From the NCBI RefSeq assembly GCF_003350375.1, contig NZ_QQAR01000004.1, forward strand, positions 213,434 through 277,433: a stretch of DNA of 64,000 bases. Direction: 5' to 3'. Positions 7,623 to 16,869 of the stretch are shown piece by piece. The position numbers and the translations under genes were made by a program. The notes beneath the pieces are model-generated. The model was not told where the DNA came from. It did not search any database and saw only the letters and a program-made list of their open reading frames with translations. Position 1 is the first letter of the stretch. Each line of letters begins with the position of its first letter. The DNA is from Flavobacterium sp. AG291 (GTDB taxonomy: Bacteria; Bacteroidota; Bacteroidia; Flavobacteriales; Flavobacteriaceae).

Positions 7623-8444
7623 TTAACATAAACTACTTATCAGCAAAACCAGTCCCAACCAAAAGATCGGTATACTCTCCACCCAAAATAACGTATAGTA
7701 TTTTGGGCGTTGAGGCGTAGCGTAAACCGTAAATAATGCCGTGGTAATAACCATGATGAGGTTCGCCGCTATCTGGCGATAATCAACATGGATCTTTAGA
7801 AATTCTAAAAAGAAGAACGGCACTAAAAAAATCAGGTTCAGTATTTTAGTACGCCTCACTCCTATCTGCTGCGGTATGGTTTTAAGGTGTGGATCATCTT
7901 CTTTAAGGTCGATGATCTCAAAAATGAGTATCAGCATAATCACCAGCATAAACCTTTGGGTAAATTTCAGAAATATGTCACTATTTATGGGTGCGTGTGC
8001 ATTTAATATAGGCACAACTGTAGTGATACCAGCCCAGCAAAATGCCACAATATAGATCTTAACCCCACTCCAGTTTCGCAGGTTTTTGGTATTCGGAAAA
8101 AACGGAACGGTATAAAGGGCCGTCAGTACCAGAAATACTATTGCTGTAATTTGGGTTATGCGTTCCAGAAACAAGAAGCTTACTCCGGCTGCAATCAGCG
8201 CGAGCGTACTAAGAAAAACTACAAATTTTACCCGCCTTCCTGCTGTTTTTTTAACGCGGAAAAGTCCATCGTACTTCATAAAATTATAGCTGAACATGGT
8301 TCCGCAGAATCCAAAAACCGCTACTGCCCAGTTAAAGGGAATATGAAACATATGGTTGGTCATCAGTATCAGTGCAAGCACCGATGCGCCAACGTGCATA
8401 CTACCATAGACATAGAGCCAGAAAAGCTTTTTTATAACACTCAT
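7623..8444 (-). CDS. UbiA-like integral membrane protein (prenyltransferase family, degenerate)
   Basis: A 273-residue protein with about eight hydrophobic segments. The segment IDLKEDDPHLKTIPQQIGVRRT resembles the second Asp-rich motif of UbiA prenyltransferases (D-x-x-x-D followed by TxPxxxG). The first Asp-rich motif, normally NDxxDxxxD after the second helix, appears only as SYNFMKYDGLFRVKK, so substrate diphosphate binding may be changed. It converges on the methyltransferase gene with a 5-bp gap and no visible terminator between, so the two transcripts may overlap. A TAnnTTTG element four bases before the ATG suggests a leaderless mRNA. Confidence 0.65.
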   Translation of the reverse strand: MSVIKKLFWLYVYGSMHVGASVLALILMTNHMFHIPFNWAVAVFGFCGTMFSYNFMKYDGLFRVKKTAGRRVKFVVFLSTLALIAAGVSFLFLERITQITAIVFLVLTALYTVPFFPNTKNLRNWSGVKIYIVAFCWAGITTVVPILNAHAPINSDIFLKFTQRFMLVIMLILIFEIIDLKEDDPHLKTIPQQIGVRRTKILNLIFLVPFFFLEFLKIHVDYRQIAANLIMVITTALFTVYATPQRPKYYTLFWVESIPIFWLGLVLLISSLC

Positions 8445-8448
8445 CTTA

Positions 8449-8456
8449 CAAAATTA
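8449..8456 (-). promoter_or_regulatory. -7 element of the UbiA-like gene
   Basis: On the minus strand TAATTTTG (TAnnTTTG) ends four bases before the start codon at 8444. No good -33 TTG is seen at the usual distance. Confidence 0.4.
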
Positions 8457-8542
8457 ATCAATATCCTAACAGTAACATATTTACAATGAAAAAATCACAA
8501 AATTCGGTCGCAAAAAGGCATTAAAAATTGAATATAAATAAC

Positions 8543-8550
8543 TAATTTTG
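8543..8550 (+). promoter_or_regulatory. -7 element of gcvP
   Basis: TAATTTTG fits TAnnTTTG and ends 29 bases before the ATG at 8580. It places the transcription start near 8557, downstream of an in-frame GTG at 8550, which therefore cannot be the start codon. The -33 match (TTA at 8521-8523) is weak. Confidence 0.5.
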
Positions 8551-8579
8551 TGCCTCTAAAAACAACGCATAAGAAAATA

Positions 8580-11429
8580 ATGAAAACAGATGCTTTTGCT
8601 TTAAGACACATTGGCCCTAGGGAGAATGATCTGAAACATATGTTTAAGACCATTGGTGTCGAATCTATTGACCAATTAATCTACGAAACACTACCGGATG
8701 ACATTCGCCTTAAGGCTCCTCTGAACCTTGAGCCGGCAATGACGGAATATGAATACAGCAGCCACATTCAGCAGTTAGGAAACAAAAATAAGATCTTCAG
8801 GTCTTATATCGGTTTAGGTTACCACCCTGCTATTGTTCCGGCTCCTATCCAAAGAAACATTTTTGAGAACCCGGGATGGTATACTGCTTATACACCATAC
8901 CAGGCAGAGATTGCTCAGGGACGTCTTGAAGCTTTGCTTAACTACCAGACTACTGTAATTGAACTTACAGGTATGGAAATCGCAAACGCATCACTTCTTG
9001 ATGAAGGTACAGCAGCTGCTGAGGCTATGGCACTTTTATTTGACGTGCGTTCTCGCGAAAAGAAAAAAGCTAATGCTAACAAATTCTTCGTTTCTGAAGA
9101 AATTCTTCCTCAGACCCTTTCTGTACTTCAAACACGTTCAACTCCAATTGGTGTTGAGCTTGTAATAGGCAACCACGAAACATTTGAATTCAGCGACGAT
9201 TTCTTCGGAGCTATGCTTCAATACCCTGGCAAACATGGTCAGGTTTACGATTATGCTGCTTTTATTTCAAGAGCAAAATCAAACGACATCAAAACAGCTG
9301 TTGCTGCTGATATATTAAGCCTTGTAAAATTGACTTCACCTGGTGAAATGGGAGCTGACGTTGCGGTAGGTACTACTCAGCGTTTTGGTATTCCTCTGGG
9401 TTATGGAGGTCCTCACGCTGCTTTCTTCGCTACTAAAGAAGAATACAAGCGTAGCATGCCGGGACGTATCATTGGTGTTACTATCGACACTAACGGTAAC
9501 CGTGCTTTACGTATGGCACTACAGACTCGTGAGCAACACATCAAACGTGAAAAAGCTACATCTAACATCTGTACAGCTCAGGTACTTCTTGCTGTAATGG
9601 CAGGTATGTATGCTGTGTACCACGGACCAAAAGGTCTTCAGTATATTGCTGATAAAGTTCACGCATCTGCTGCTACAACTGTAGAGGCTCTTGCTAAACT
9701 TGGTATTGAGCAGGTAAACACTTCTTTCTTTGACACCATTCTTGTAAAAGCGGATGCTGCTAAAGTTAAGGCTGCTGCCGAGAAAAAAGAGATCAACTTC
9801 TACTACCCGTCTAACGACACTGTAGCAGTTGCTTTCAACGAGACAACTTCTCTAAACGACATTAACGACATCGTAAGCATATTTGCTGAAGCTGCAGGAA
9901 AAACTGCTGATAAGGTAACTGCCCTTACTGAAACTGTTGCTATCCCTGGTTCATTAAACAGGACAAGCGAGTTCCTTACTCACGATGTATTCAACAAATA
10001 CCACAGTGAAACGGCTATCATGCGCTACATCAAAAAACTGGAGCGTCTTGACCTTGCCCTTAACCACTCTATGATCTCTCTTGGATCTTGTACCATGAAA
10101 CTTAACGCAGCATCAGAGATGCTTCCTCTAAGTATGCCTAACTGGAACAACATTCACCCGTTTGCTCCTGTTGAACAGGCTCAGGGCTACCAGGAGATGC
10201 TTAAAAAACTTGAAGAGCAACTTAACGTAATCACTGGTTTTGCAGGTACTACATTACAGCCAAACTCTGGTGCTCAGGGAGAATATGCAGGACTAATGGT
10301 TATCCGTGCTTACCACCAGTCAAGAGGTGAAGGCCACAGAAACATTGCACTTATCCCTGCATCGGCTCACGGAACCAACCCTGCAACTGCTCACATGGCA
10401 GGTATGGAAGTTGTAGTTACCAAAACTTCTGAGAACGGAAACATCGACGTAGAAGACCTTAAAGCAAAAGCTATCCTTCACAAGGATAACCTTGCATGTT
10501 TGATGGTTACTTACCCATCTACACATGGTGTATACGAGGCTTCTATCATCGAACTTACAAACATAATCCACGAAAATGGTGGTCAGGTATATATGGATGG
10601 TGCTAATATGAATGCTCAGGTTGGTCTTACTAACCCTGCAACTATTGGTGCTGACGTATGTCACCTTAACCTACACAAAACGTTTGCTATCCCTCACGGT
10701 GGTGGTGGACCGGGTGTTGGACCTATCTGTGTTGCGGAGCACCTTGTGCCATTCCTTCCAACAAACCCTGTAATACCTACAGGAGGAAGCAATGCTATTA
10801 CTGCTGTATCGGCTGCACCATGGGGTTCTGCCCTTGTATGCCTTATCTCTTATGGCTACATCACTATGCTTGGCGCTGAAGGACTAACAAGCTCTACACA
10901 CCATGCTATCCTTAATGCTAACTACATTAAAGAGAGATTAGCAGGTCACTATGATACACTTTATACAGGTGAAATGGGTCGTGCTGCTCACGAAATGATC
11001 ATCGAATGCCGTCCGTTTAAAGCTAACGGTATCGAGGTTACTGATATCGCTAAGCGTTTAATGGACTACGGTTTCCACGCGCCAACAGTATCATTCCCCG
11101 TAGCTGGAACATTAATGATCGAGCCTACCGAGAGTGAGAACCTTGAGGAACTTGACCGTTTCTGTGATGCGATGATTGCTATCCGTAAAGAAATCGAAGA
11201 GGCTTCAGCAGACGACAAAAACAACGTACTGAAGAACTCTCCACATACCTTAGCAATGCTTACTACAGACAACTGGGATTTCCCTTATACAAGAGAAAAA
11301 GCGGCATTCCCGCTTGAGTACCTACACGAGAATAAATTCTGGCCTGGTGTTCGTCGTGTTGATGATGCCTACGGAGACAGGAACCTTGTTTGTTCTTGTG
11401 CGCCAATTGAGGCTTACATGGAAAACTAA
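8580..11429 (+). CDS. gcvP: Glycine dehydrogenase (decarboxylating), glycine cleavage system P protein
   Basis: PLP enzyme that decarboxylates glycine and passes the aminomethyl group to the lipoyl arm of GcvH. The 949 residues form the fused single-chain P protein (N-terminal inactive-like half plus C-terminal catalytic half), as in E. coli. The N-terminus [16 protein letters not shown] and the C-terminal PLP site [17 protein letters not shown] are diagnostic; the PLP lysine is residue 700. [13 protein letters not shown] lies just upstream in the same domain. The ATG at 8580 is chosen from the family start and the -7 element at 8543-8550. No gcvT or gcvH is adjacent. A strong terminator follows. 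Confidence 0.97.
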   Translation: MKTDAFALRHIGPRENDLKHMFKTIGVESIDQLIYETLPDDIRLKAPLNLEPAMTEYEYSSHIQQLGNKNKIFRSYIGLGYHPAIVPAPIQRNIFENPGWYTAYTPYQAEIAQGRLEALLNYQTTVIELTGMEIANASLLDEGTAAAEAMALLFDVRSREKKKANANKFFVSEEILPQTLSVLQTRSTPIGVELVIGNHETFEFSDDFFGAMLQYPGKHGQVYDYAAFISRAKSNDIKTAVAADILSLVKLTSPGEMGADVAVGTTQRFGIPLGYGGPHAAFFATKEEYKRSMPGRIIGVTIDTNGNRALRMALQTREQHIKREKATSNICTAQVLLAVMAGMYAVYHGPKGLQYIADKVHASAATTVEALAKLGIEQVNTSFFDTILVKADAAKVKAAAEKKEINFYYPSNDTVAVAFNETTSLNDINDIVSIFAEAAGKTADKVTALTETVAIPGSLNRTSEFLTHDVFNKYHSETAIMRYIKKLERLDLALNHSMISLGSCTMKLNAASEMLPLSMPNWNNIHPFAPVEQAQGYQEMLKKLEEQLNVITGFAGTTLQPNSGAQGEYAGLMVIRAYHQSRGEGHRNIALIPASAHGTNPATAHMAGMEVVVTKTSENGNIDVEDLKAKAILHKDNLACLMVTYPSTHGVYEASIIELTNIIHENGGQVYMDGANMNAQVGLTNPATIGADVCHLNLHKTFAIPHGGGGPGVGPICVAEHLVPFLPTNPVIPTGGSNAITAVSAAPWGSALVCLISYGYITMLGAEGLTSSTHHAILNANYIKERLAGHYDTLYTGEMGRAAHEMIIECRPFKANGIEVTDIAKRLMDYGFHAPTVSFPVAGTLMIEPTESENLEELDRFCDAMIAIRKEIEEASADDKNNVLKNSPHTLAMLTTDNWDFPYTREKAAFPLEYLHENKFWPGVRRVDDAYGDRNLVCSCAPIEAYMEN

Positions 11430-11432
11430 TAT

Positions 11433-11456
11433 AAAGGGCTGCGATTGCAGCCCTTT
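11433..11456 (+). terminator. Intrinsic terminator of gcvP
   Basis: Perfect 10-bp stem AAAGGGCTGC/GCAGCCCTTT with a GATT loop, followed by TTCTTTT, four bases after the gcvP stop codon. Confidence 0.9.
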
Positions 11457-11507
11457 TCTTTTACCAGTTATTGACTTATATCATAAAAACGAATAAAAGT
11501 CATTGAC

Positions 11508-11515
11508 TACATTTG
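11508..11515 (+). promoter_or_regulatory. -7 element of the truncated hemoglobin gene
   Basis: TACATTTG fits TAnnTTTG and ends 16 bases before the ATG at 11532. No TTG is found at the usual -33 distance. Confidence 0.4.
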
Positions 11516-11531
11516 CTGAAAAGAATTTGAA

Positions 11532-11903
11532 ATGAAAGACATAGAATCAAGAACCGATCTTGAAGTGTTTACAAGAGCATTCTACACACGCTTACTAAAC
11601 GACGAGAGAGTTAATTATATATTTACTGATATAGCTAAAATAGACCTGGAAAGTCATTTGCCTAAAATTACAGACTTTTGGGAACTAAGTATGTTCCATA
11701 CAGGCCCATATCACAACAACCCAATGCATGTGCACATGGAACTAAACGATAAAGAACAGCTTACAAGCGAACACTTTGACGTTTGGTTGGGTCATTTTAA
11801 TGATACTGTAGATGAATTGTTTGAAGGTGCAAATGCAGAAAAGATAAAAACACGCGCTCTTTCAATAGCTACAATTATGAAAATAAAGGTTTCGGCACAC
11901 TAA
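11532..11903 (+). CDS. Group III truncated hemoglobin
   Basis: A 123-residue globin-fold protein matching the group III truncated hemoglobins: VFTRAFYTRLLNDERVNYIF forms the first helices, DFWELSMFHTGPYHNNPMHVH the E-F region, and LTSEHFDVWLGHFNDTVDELFEG helices G-H. One of the histidines at 66 or 68 is the likely proximal heme ligand; which one cannot be settled by eye. Proteins of this type bind oxygen or nitric oxide and are thought to act in redox or NO protection. It is monocistronic, between the gcvP terminator and the KAS III gene. Confidence 0.85.
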   Translation: MKDIESRTDLEVFTRAFYTRLLNDERVNYIFTDIAKIDLESHLPKITDFWELSMFHTGPYHNNPMHVHMELNDKEQLTSEHFDVWLGHFNDTVDELFEGANAEKIKTRALSIATIMKIKVSAH

Positions 11904-11990
11904 ATTATTGACTGATTAATTTTTATAACAAAAAAATAACTATTCTTTAAAATAGTATGCAAGCATATTACTTTTAACCTTTTTGTATGG

Positions 11991-11998
11991 TATATTTG
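11991..11998 (+). promoter_or_regulatory. -7 element of the KAS III gene
   Basis: TATATTTG (TAnnTTTG) ends 32 bases before the ATG at 12031; a clear -33 TTG is lacking. Confidence 0.45.
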
Positions 11999-12030
11999 GT
12001 TAACTTAGCCTTAAACAAACATACTATACT

Positions 12031-13089
12031 ATGAATATCAGAATAACAGGATCCGGGAGTTACATCCCAAACCGCGTTGTAACCAACGCTGACTTTGCAA
12101 AACATCTGTTTTTAGACGATGACGGAACGCCACTTTCATATACCAACGAAGTAGTAACCGAAAAATTCAAACAGATTACCGGCATTGAAGAACGCCGCTA
12201 TGTAGAGGAAAACCTGCTAACTTCTGATATTGCTTATTTTGCAGCTCAAAAAGCTATTGAAGATGCAAAAATAGACCCCGAAACATTAGATTACATCATC
12301 TTTGCACACAATTTTGGAAATGTAAAAGACGGTGCTATACAAACTGATATACTACCAAGCCTTGCTTCACGTGTCAAACACAGTCTTAAAATTAAAAACC
12401 CTAAATGTGTTGCTTATGACATCCTGTTTGGCTGTCCGGGCTGGGTTGAAGGTGTTATTCAGGCGCAGGCGTATATCAAGGCCGGTATGGCCAAAAGATG
12501 CCTTGTAATAGGTGCTGAAACACTTTCGCGAGTAGTTGACCCGCACGACAGGGATAGCATGATCTATTCTGATGGTGCCGGTGCCAGTATCATTGAAGCC
12601 ACCGAAGACGAAGGTGGAATCCTTGCTCACGAAACAGCTTCCTACACTTTTGAAGAAGCCTATTTTCTTTTCTTCGGAAATTCATTCAACAAAGATCATG
12701 ATCCTGATGTGCGCTACATCAAAATGTACGGGCGTAAAATATATGAGTTTGCTTTGAGCCGTGTTCCACAAGCTATGAAGGAGTGTCTTGAAAAAAGCGG
12801 CGTTAGTATAGATAACGTAAAGAAAATTTTGATTCATCAGGCTAATGAAAAAATGGATGAAGCCATAGTACAGCGTTTTTATAAACTACATGGAAAATCA
12901 GTTCCCGAAAAAGTAATGCCTATGAGTATTCATACCCTTGGCAACAGCAGTGTGGCAACAATACCTACTCTATATGATTTACTTATAAAAGGACAGTTAG
13001 AAGATCAGGGGCTAAATAAAGGCGATATAGTCATTTTTGCATCAGTAGGTGCCGGAATGAACATCAATGCTTTTGTATATCAGATTTAA
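12031..13089 (+). CDS. 3-oxoacyl-ACP synthase III family protein
   Basis: A thiolase-fold condensing enzyme of 352 residues, about 35 longer than E. coli FabH. The catalytic triad is complete: Cys135 in DILFGCPGWVEG, His269 in LIHQANEKM and Asn305 in TLGNSSVATIP. The C-terminal glycine-rich ASVGAGMNINAFVYQI matches KAS III. It would condense an acyl-CoA with malonyl-ACP. There are no fab neighbours, and the protein is longer than housekeeping FabH, so it may be a paralogue with a special primer rather than the essential FabH. It converges on the flippase gene with a 4-bp gap. Confidence 0.88.
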   Translation: MNIRITGSGSYIPNRVVTNADFAKHLFLDDDGTPLSYTNEVVTEKFKQITGIEERRYVEENLLTSDIAYFAAQKAIEDAKIDPETLDYIIFAHNFGNVKDGAIQTDILPSLASRVKHSLKIKNPKCVAYDILFGCPGWVEGVIQAQAYIKAGMAKRCLVIGAETLSRVVDPHDRDSMIYSDGAGASIIEATEDEGGILAHETASYTFEEAYFLFFGNSFNKDHDPDVRYIKMYGRKIYEFALSRVPQAMKECLEKSGVSIDNVKKILIHQANEKMDEAIVQRFYKLHGKSVPEKVMPMSIHTLGNSSVATIPTLYDLLIKGQLEDQGLNKGDIVIFASVGAGMNINAFVYQI

Positions 13090-13093
13090 GGAT

Positions 13094-14563
13094 TTACTTT
13101 CTGAACAATTTATTTAAGGCTTTGTCTATGGTAACATTTACCTGATAGACAAGCCTTAATTTATATACAGCTATTACATTTATAAGCAGGGAAAGTCCTG
13201 TTTTATAGACAAGATTTAGCAAATGGTATTCTGAATCAGGCAAAATGTAAACCAAAACTCCGCTCAGAGCAAAAAGCAACATCATCTTTGCGAATTTAAC
13301 ATCAAAAGGCAAAAGCCCAAATTTCTTATAAAGAAACAGCAGCTTAAGAATATTAAATAAAGTGACAGATATAAAAGAAGCATAGGCAACTCCTATTATT
13401 CCTAATTCAGTACAACTCAAAAAGAATATGTTAAGCCCAATATTTACAAATATAAGGCAACAGATAGCAATCATGTTGAACCTGTAGTATTTAGAATAGG
13501 TAATAATCTCGGTATTAAAACCAGTAGCCATATTTATCAGTACACTAAACCCTAAAATATAAATGATAGGTGTTGTTTGCTTTAGCGCAGGACCCGTAGG
13601 AAGCAGACTGAAAAGATCATCTATACCCAAAACGATACAACTGTACAATACTGCTCCTATGAAGAAAAGCAAGCGGGCTACTTCTTTGTATTTCACATTC
13701 AGCTCGGTAAGATTACCATCTTTAAGGTAATTAGAGATCAATGGTGCATATAGGGCAAACATTCCCACTGCAGGAATCTGTAATGTAGAGGCCAGTGTAG
13801 CTCCGTTACTGAATATACCATTTGCTTCCTCGGATATCCAGTTATAAATAATAATACCGTCTATCCTGAAGGCTAATAACGAGCCTAAACTTGCCGTAAA
13901 GGAAAAAAGGCTGTATTTGAAATAATCTTTTCTCGAAATTTCTCCAAATAACGTCTTGAACCTGTAGTTGAAGCCCGGCTTAAAGTGCCTGAAAAGGTAT
14001 ACTCCAATAAACACGCCTATCAGCACAAAAGAAATTGCATAAATAAAGAGGGATTCGTTTACACCTGCAATGTTCTTTATAACTAAAAGAAACAATAACG
14101 GAAGCACAACTTTAGGTATGATTTTTTCGAAAAGAGTAGGTACGGCAAGTCTTTGCAGATCCTGTGCCTGTTTCCTAAAAAGATCGATATAAGCAAGGGA
14201 AAGACCTACCGGAAACGCAAAATAAATCAGCATGGCATCTTTATAATCTGCAACTGTATTAAAAATGAAAATTCCAAGAAGTACAAGCACACTTACTGTG
14301 GCAACCGAAAGCATACTGTAATTGAAAAGTTGTTTTCTTTTCTCATCATTAAGCTCGGGGTAAAACTTTATCAGGGCATGAGAGGCCCCCAGCACCATAA
14401 TGGGATACAGCATCTGAGCCATATTATCAACAAATTTAATTGTTCCCGAGAAGGCGAAATCCCTTGGATAGATAAATAGTGCCGAAATAATACCTATGGC
14501 AGTACCGAGGTAGTTGATAATAGCAAAGTAAACAACCTGCTTATGTAACGTTTTGCTTTTCAA
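13094..14563 (-). CDS. Wzx/MATE-like polysaccharide flippase
   Basis: A highly hydrophobic protein of about 489 residues with 12-14 predicted membrane helices, of the oligosaccharide flippase (MOP) superfamily; HKQVVYFAIINYLGTAIGIISALFIYPRDF is the first helix and DLFSLLPTGPALKQTTPIIYIL a typical mid-chain loop. It would move lipid-linked glycans across the inner membrane. The frame can be read from a TTG at 14614, but the -7 element at 14592-14599 lies inside that stretch, so the in-frame TTG at 14563 (LKSKTLHKQ) is preferred. No early ATG exists. Divergent from a methyltransferase and glycosyltransferase pair, which suggests a glycan-related locus. Confidence 0.85.
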   Translation of the reverse strand: MKSKTLHKQVVYFAIINYLGTAIGIISALFIYPRDFAFSGTIKFVDNMAQMLYPIMVLGASHALIKFYPELNDEKRKQLFNYSMLSVATVSVLVLLGIFIFNTVADYKDAMLIYFAFPVGLSLAYIDLFRKQAQDLQRLAVPTLFEKIIPKVVLPLLFLLVIKNIAGVNESLFIYAISFVLIGVFIGVYLFRHFKPGFNYRFKTLFGEISRKDYFKYSLFSFTASLGSLLAFRIDGIIIYNWISEEANGIFSNGATLASTLQIPAVGMFALYAPLISNYLKDGNLTELNVKYKEVARLLFFIGAVLYSCIVLGIDDLFSLLPTGPALKQTTPIIYILGFSVLINMATGFNTEIITYSKYYRFNMIAICCLIFVNIGLNIFFLSCTELGIIGVAYASFISVTLFNILKLLFLYKKFGLLPFDVKFAKMMLLFALSGVLVYILPDSEYHLLNLVYKTGLSLLINVIAVYKLRLVYQVNVTIDKALNKLFRK

Positions 14564-14591
14564 TAGTGAAGGGTGTGATATAAGCCAATAA

Positions 14592-14599
14592 CAAATATA
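14592..14599 (-). promoter_or_regulatory. -7 element of the flippase gene
   Basis: On the minus strand TATATTTG fits TAnnTTTG. It would start transcription near 14585 and supports the downstream TTG start at 14563. Confidence 0.45.
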
Positions 14600-14633
14600 G
14601 GCTGCAATTATCAAATAAGACTATACTTTTTCA

Positions 14634-14641
14634 TATTTTTG
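14634..14641 (+). promoter_or_regulatory. -7 element of the methyltransferase gene
   Basis: TATTTTTG fits TAnnTTTG and overlaps an in-frame TTG at 14639, which is therefore unlikely to be the start codon; the ATG at 14663 follows 21 bases later. Confidence 0.5.
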
Positions 14642-14662
14642 ACCTTCAATATAATTGTCGCG

Positions 14663-15187
14663 ATGTACGAAAATACCTTTCCCCATAAACGCTATGCGTT
14701 AACGCTTGAATTCCTCAAAAAACATATCCCTGTAAACAATTCCATACTGGATCTTGGTGTACAAAATCCTTTCTCTGAAATTATGAAAAAGGAAGGCTAT
14801 ACTGTTGCCAATACTACAGGCGAAGATGTTGATGTGGACCAAAGCGCGTTGGCAAAAGGTGGTTATGATGTATTTACGGCATTCGAGATTTTTGAACACT
14901 TGCTGAATCCTTTTACGGTATTACAGAATGTAAAAAGTGACAAGCTTATTATTTCTGTTCCGTTACGTCTTTGGTTTAGTCCGGCATATCGCAGTAAGAC
15001 AGACATGTGGGACAGGCACTACCATGAGTTTGAAGACTGGCAGCTGGACTGGCTTCTGGAAAAAACAGGATGGGTGATTAAAGACCGTAAAAAATGGACT
15101 AACCCTGCAAAAAAACTGGGTATCCGACCACTGCTACGCTCGATAACCCCAAGATATTATATTGTTTATGCCGAAAGGGCAAAATAA
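14663..15187 (+). CDS. Class I SAM-dependent methyltransferase-like protein
   Basis: A 174-residue protein starting MYENTFPHKRYALTLEFL. Motif I is reduced to SILDLGVQNPFSEIM, followed by YDVFTAFEIFEHLLNPFTVL, which is like the motif II/III region of methyltransferases acting on sugars or lipids, and LIISVPLRLWFS. A WDRHYHEFEDWQLDWLLEKTGW segment near the C-terminus is typical of methyltransferases from glycan loci. The glycosyltransferase gene follows after 6 bp, so both are probably in one operon. The substrate is unknown. The start is supported by the -7 element at 14634-14641. Confidence 0.75.
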   Translation: MYENTFPHKRYALTLEFLKKHIPVNNSILDLGVQNPFSEIMKKEGYTVANTTGEDVDVDQSALAKGGYDVFTAFEIFEHLLNPFTVLQNVKSDKLIISVPLRLWFSPAYRSKTDMWDRHYHEFEDWQLDWLLEKTGWVIKDRKKWTNPAKKLGIRPLLRSITPRYYIVYAERAK

Positions 15188-15193
15188 TTCATA

Positions 15194-16042
15194 ATGAGAT
15201 ATTACGCAATCATACCTGCCCACAACGAAGAAGCCTTTATGGGACTGACCCTGCAATCGCTTGCAGCGCAAACTGTACTACCGGCCAAAGTTGTTGTGGT
15301 AAATGATAATTCAACTGATAAAACAGCTGCGATAGTTACTGATTTTGCCGAAAAGCATCCGTGGATCACTTTGGTAAACAAACAATCAGATGCTGTACAC
15401 ATGCCGGGAAGCAAAGTAATACAGGCTTTTCATGCCGGACAGGCAACAATTGATAACAATTATGATATCATCGTAAAACTGGACGCTGACCTCATCCTTC
15501 CTTCTGACTATTTTGAAACGGTTTTAGAAGCCTTTAAAAACGATGAAAAAGTAGGTATGGCAGGAGGATTTGCCTACATAGAAAAAAACGGCGAATGGAT
15601 ACTGGAAAACCTGACCGATAAAGACCACATCCGTGGAGCATTTAAAGCATACCGTAAAGAACTTTTCATCCAAATGGGCGGACTTCGTACTGCAATGGGA
15701 TGGGACACCGTTGACGAGTTATTGGCAAAATTCTACGGCTGGAAAGTAATAACTATCGAAAGGCTTAAAGTAAAGCACCTTAAACCTACCGGAGCCAACT
15801 ACAACAAAGCAGCACGTTACAAACAAGGTGAAGCTTTTTACACACTGGGCTACGGATTTACAATAACCGCTATTGCCGGAGCAAAACTGGCCATGCGCAA
15901 AAAGAAACCTTTTCTTTTCATCGATTACATAAATGGCTTTCTGAAAGCCAAAAAAGAAGGCAAAGCATTACTGGTTAGCGAAGAGCAGGCAAAATACATC
16001 CGCAGTTATAGGTGGAAGAAGATAAAAGAGAAACTATTCTAA
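15194..16042 (+). CDS. Family 2 glycosyltransferase
   Basis: A 282-residue GT-A fold enzyme. The N-terminus YYAIIPAHNEEAFMGLTLQSL and VVVNDNSTDKTAAIV form the nucleotide-binding half. VKLDADLILP carries the DxD metal/UDP-sugar motif at about residue 95, and WDTVDELLAKFYGWK contains the acceptor-side acidic pair. The C-terminal region is basic (AMRKKKPFLF), possibly membrane-associating. It is in an operon with the preceding methyltransferase and opposite a flippase, which suggests surface glycan synthesis. Donor and acceptor cannot be inferred. Confidence 0.9.
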   Translation: MRYYAIIPAHNEEAFMGLTLQSLAAQTVLPAKVVVVNDNSTDKTAAIVTDFAEKHPWITLVNKQSDAVHMPGSKVIQAFHAGQATIDNNYDIIVKLDADLILPSDYFETVLEAFKNDEKVGMAGGFAYIEKNGEWILENLTDKDHIRGAFKAYRKELFIQMGGLRTAMGWDTVDELLAKFYGWKVITIERLKVKHLKPTGANYNKAARYKQGEAFYTLGYGFTITAIAGAKLAMRKKKPFLFIDYINGFLKAKKEGKALLVSEEQAKYIRSYRWKKIKEKLF

Positions 16043-16125
16043 ACACGGGAGTATTAAAAAACTATTAACTAATACTGATTACTGGCTACAATTCGGTATT
16101 TTAGCCATTTATTTCCAGACTCTAA

Positions 16126-16869
16126 ATGATAAAAGCAATACACCAGATAGGGCGCTATTTCCTGATGCTGAAGGAGGTTTTCAACAAACCTACAAAGTGG
16201 ACGGTAATGAAGCCTTTGATTTTTAAAGAAATAGACGACCTTATTATAGGCTCGATGGGAATTGTATCCTTTATTTCGTTCTTTATTGGTGGGGTTGTTG
16301 CAATACAAACTGCACTTAACCTTACCAACCCGCTTATTCCAAAAATGCTTATCGCATTTGCAACAAGACAATCCGTTATCCTGGAGTTTGCACCAACATT
16401 CATCTCCATCATTATGGCCGGACGTGCCGGTTCGTACATTACTTCGAGTATAGGTACTATGCGCGTAACTGAACAGATAGACGCCCTTGAAGTAATGGGG
16501 GTTAATTCATTAAACTATCTTGTATTCCCTAAAATCATCGCTTTCCTTTTATATCCGTTTGTCATTGCTGTTTCTATGTTCCTTGGTATTCTTGGCGGAT
16601 GGCTGGCTGGTGTGTATGGCGGATTTGTAGGCAGTGATCAGTTCCTTCAGGGGTTACAACAGGACTTTATTCCTTTCCACATTTTCTATGCATTCTTTAA
16701 AACATCCATATTCGGGTTTCTTTTGGCAACCATACCTTCGTTCCACGGATATTACATGAAAGGCGGAGCACTGGAGGTAGGAAAAGCAAGTACAACATCC
16801 TTTGTATGGACCAGTGTTGTAATCATTTTGGTTAACTATATAGTAACCCAATTACTTTTAAGCTCATGA
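16126..16869 (+). CDS. mlaE: MlaE-type ABC transporter permease
   Basis: A 247-residue inner membrane permease of the MlaE/YrbE family, which moves phospholipids between the membranes. The hallmark segment EFAPTFISIIMAGRAGSYITSSIGTMRVTEQIDALEVMGVN (residues 87 onward) is well conserved, and five to six hydrophobic helices are visible. The stop codon overlaps the start of the ATPase gene (ATGA at 16866). No mlaD-like MCE gene is next to this pair, unlike in Proteobacteria. Confidence 0.93.
   Translation: MIKAIHQIGRYFLMLKEVFNKPTKWTVMKPLIFKEIDDLIIGSMGIVSFISFFIGGVVAIQTALNLTNPLIPKMLIAFATRQSVILEFAPTFISIIMAGRAGSYITSSIGTMRVTEQIDALEVMGVNSLNYLVFPKIIAFLLYPFVIAVSMFLGILGGWLAGVYGGFVGSDQFLQGLQQDFIPFHIFYAFFKTSIFGFLLATIPSFHGYYMKGGALEVGKASTTSFVWTSVVIILVNYIVTQLLLSS

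Noticed and set aside
8445..8579. Possible glycine riboswitch before gcvP
   Set aside because: The leader from the predicted start is only about 23 nt, with no room for an aptamer.
10320..10664. Minus-strand ORF of 114 codons inside gcvP
   Set aside because: Antisense to a highly conserved enzyme region; codon-usage shadow.
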